Assembly: GCA_047967505.1 (NCBI GenBank)
Contig: CM106539.1
Strand: one strand, 5' to 3'
DNA length: 64,000 nucleotides
Origin: Dipteris shenzhenensis
Lineage: Eukaryota; Polypodiophyta; Polypodiopsida; Gleicheniales
The position numbers were made by a program, and so were the translations under genes. Each line of letters opens with the position of its first letter. Within the stretch, counting starts at the first letter, position 1. Positions 63,848-64,000 of this stretch are shown here, in pieces. The notes beneath the pieces are model-generated. The model was not told the DNA's origin. It saw only the letters and a program-made list of their open reading frames with translations, and ran no database searches.

Positions 63848-64000
63848 AGAAAGAAAGAAAGAAAGAAAGTTTATTAATGTCCACTGGAGACCTGAAAGGT
63901 CTATGGGACAAAAGAGACCTGCTTATACATCAGTACAAAGAGGGCCATAGGCAACCTCCCTGGGAGCATCATTAGGTTCCTCCAAAAAAAAACATAGAAC
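63848..64000 (-). repeat. Small repeat with (TTTC)n tail, copy S3 (runs off the window)
   Basis: On the minus strand it reads TTTTGTCCCATAGACCTTTC, AGGTCTCCAGTGGACATTAA and TAAACTTTCTTTCTTTCTTTC, the same 3' structure as S1 and S2. Its 5' end is beyond the window edge. Confidence 0.5.

Noticed and set aside
1-64000. Bacterial operons, CRISPR arrays, phage or defence systems
   Set aside because: No ribosome-binding sites, gene packing or spaced repeats. All large frames are plant-type retroelement proteins.

Overview
The window looks like nuclear DNA of a land plant with a large, repeat-rich genome. Nearly all recognisable sequence is retrotransposon: L1-clade LINEs with an ORF1 carrying a CCHC knuckle, an APE-type endonuclease, a reverse transcriptase and a C-terminal zf-RVT domain, and Ty3/gypsy chromovirus-like LTR elements primed by initiator-Met tRNA. 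There is one Ty1/copia fragment and one hAT-like MITE. The species cannot be fixed from sequence alone; a fern, lycophyte or gymnosperm-like genome is possible. No intact host gene, rRNA, tRNA or CRISPR was seen.

Nested left part (1-20.5 kb). An old plus-strand LINE (A-0) runs off the left edge. It is split at 2460/11821 by a 5'-truncated minus-strand LINE (A-1), with a 10-bp target duplication. A-1 is itself split by a complete but dead gypsy element (B1, 4072-9579, duplication GGAGA) and by a hAT-like MITE (9604-10138). A-0 resumes at 11831. A minus-strand copia fragment follows, then the 3' part of a second gypsy family (D), which is split by gypsy element B3 (14065-19703, duplication TGGAA). 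B3 contains an internal inversion.

Middle (20.5-30.3 kb). Two minus-strand LINEs lie here. A-2 is 5.7 kb, with a G-rich 5' region and a lost RT core. A-prime is 5'-truncated with a perfect 18-bp target duplication.

TG-repeat array (30.8-45.0 kb) and C-4 (49.6-61.7 kb). A different LINE family (C) occurs five times, always in plus orientation. Every copy is bounded on both sides by (TG)n, and the poly(A) tail runs directly into the TG tract. The short copy at 30846-31181 has a 16-bp target duplication that includes TG repeat, so TG appears to be the target site rather than part of the element. Four copies form a head-to-tail chain. C-4 is split by the young gypsy element B2 (50904-56776, duplication ACCGT, LTRs about 99% identical). 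Two C copies have 5' leaders dense in CCGTAC, the core of SBP-box transcription-factor sites.

Right end (61.7-64 kb). Unassigned sequence with a possible host exon remnant, a truncated A-family LINE (A-3), microsatellites, and part of a small repeat with a (TTTC)n tail. The elements are related by nesting, not by operons. Only the C-2 ORF1 is an uninterrupted element-encoded reading frame of full length.
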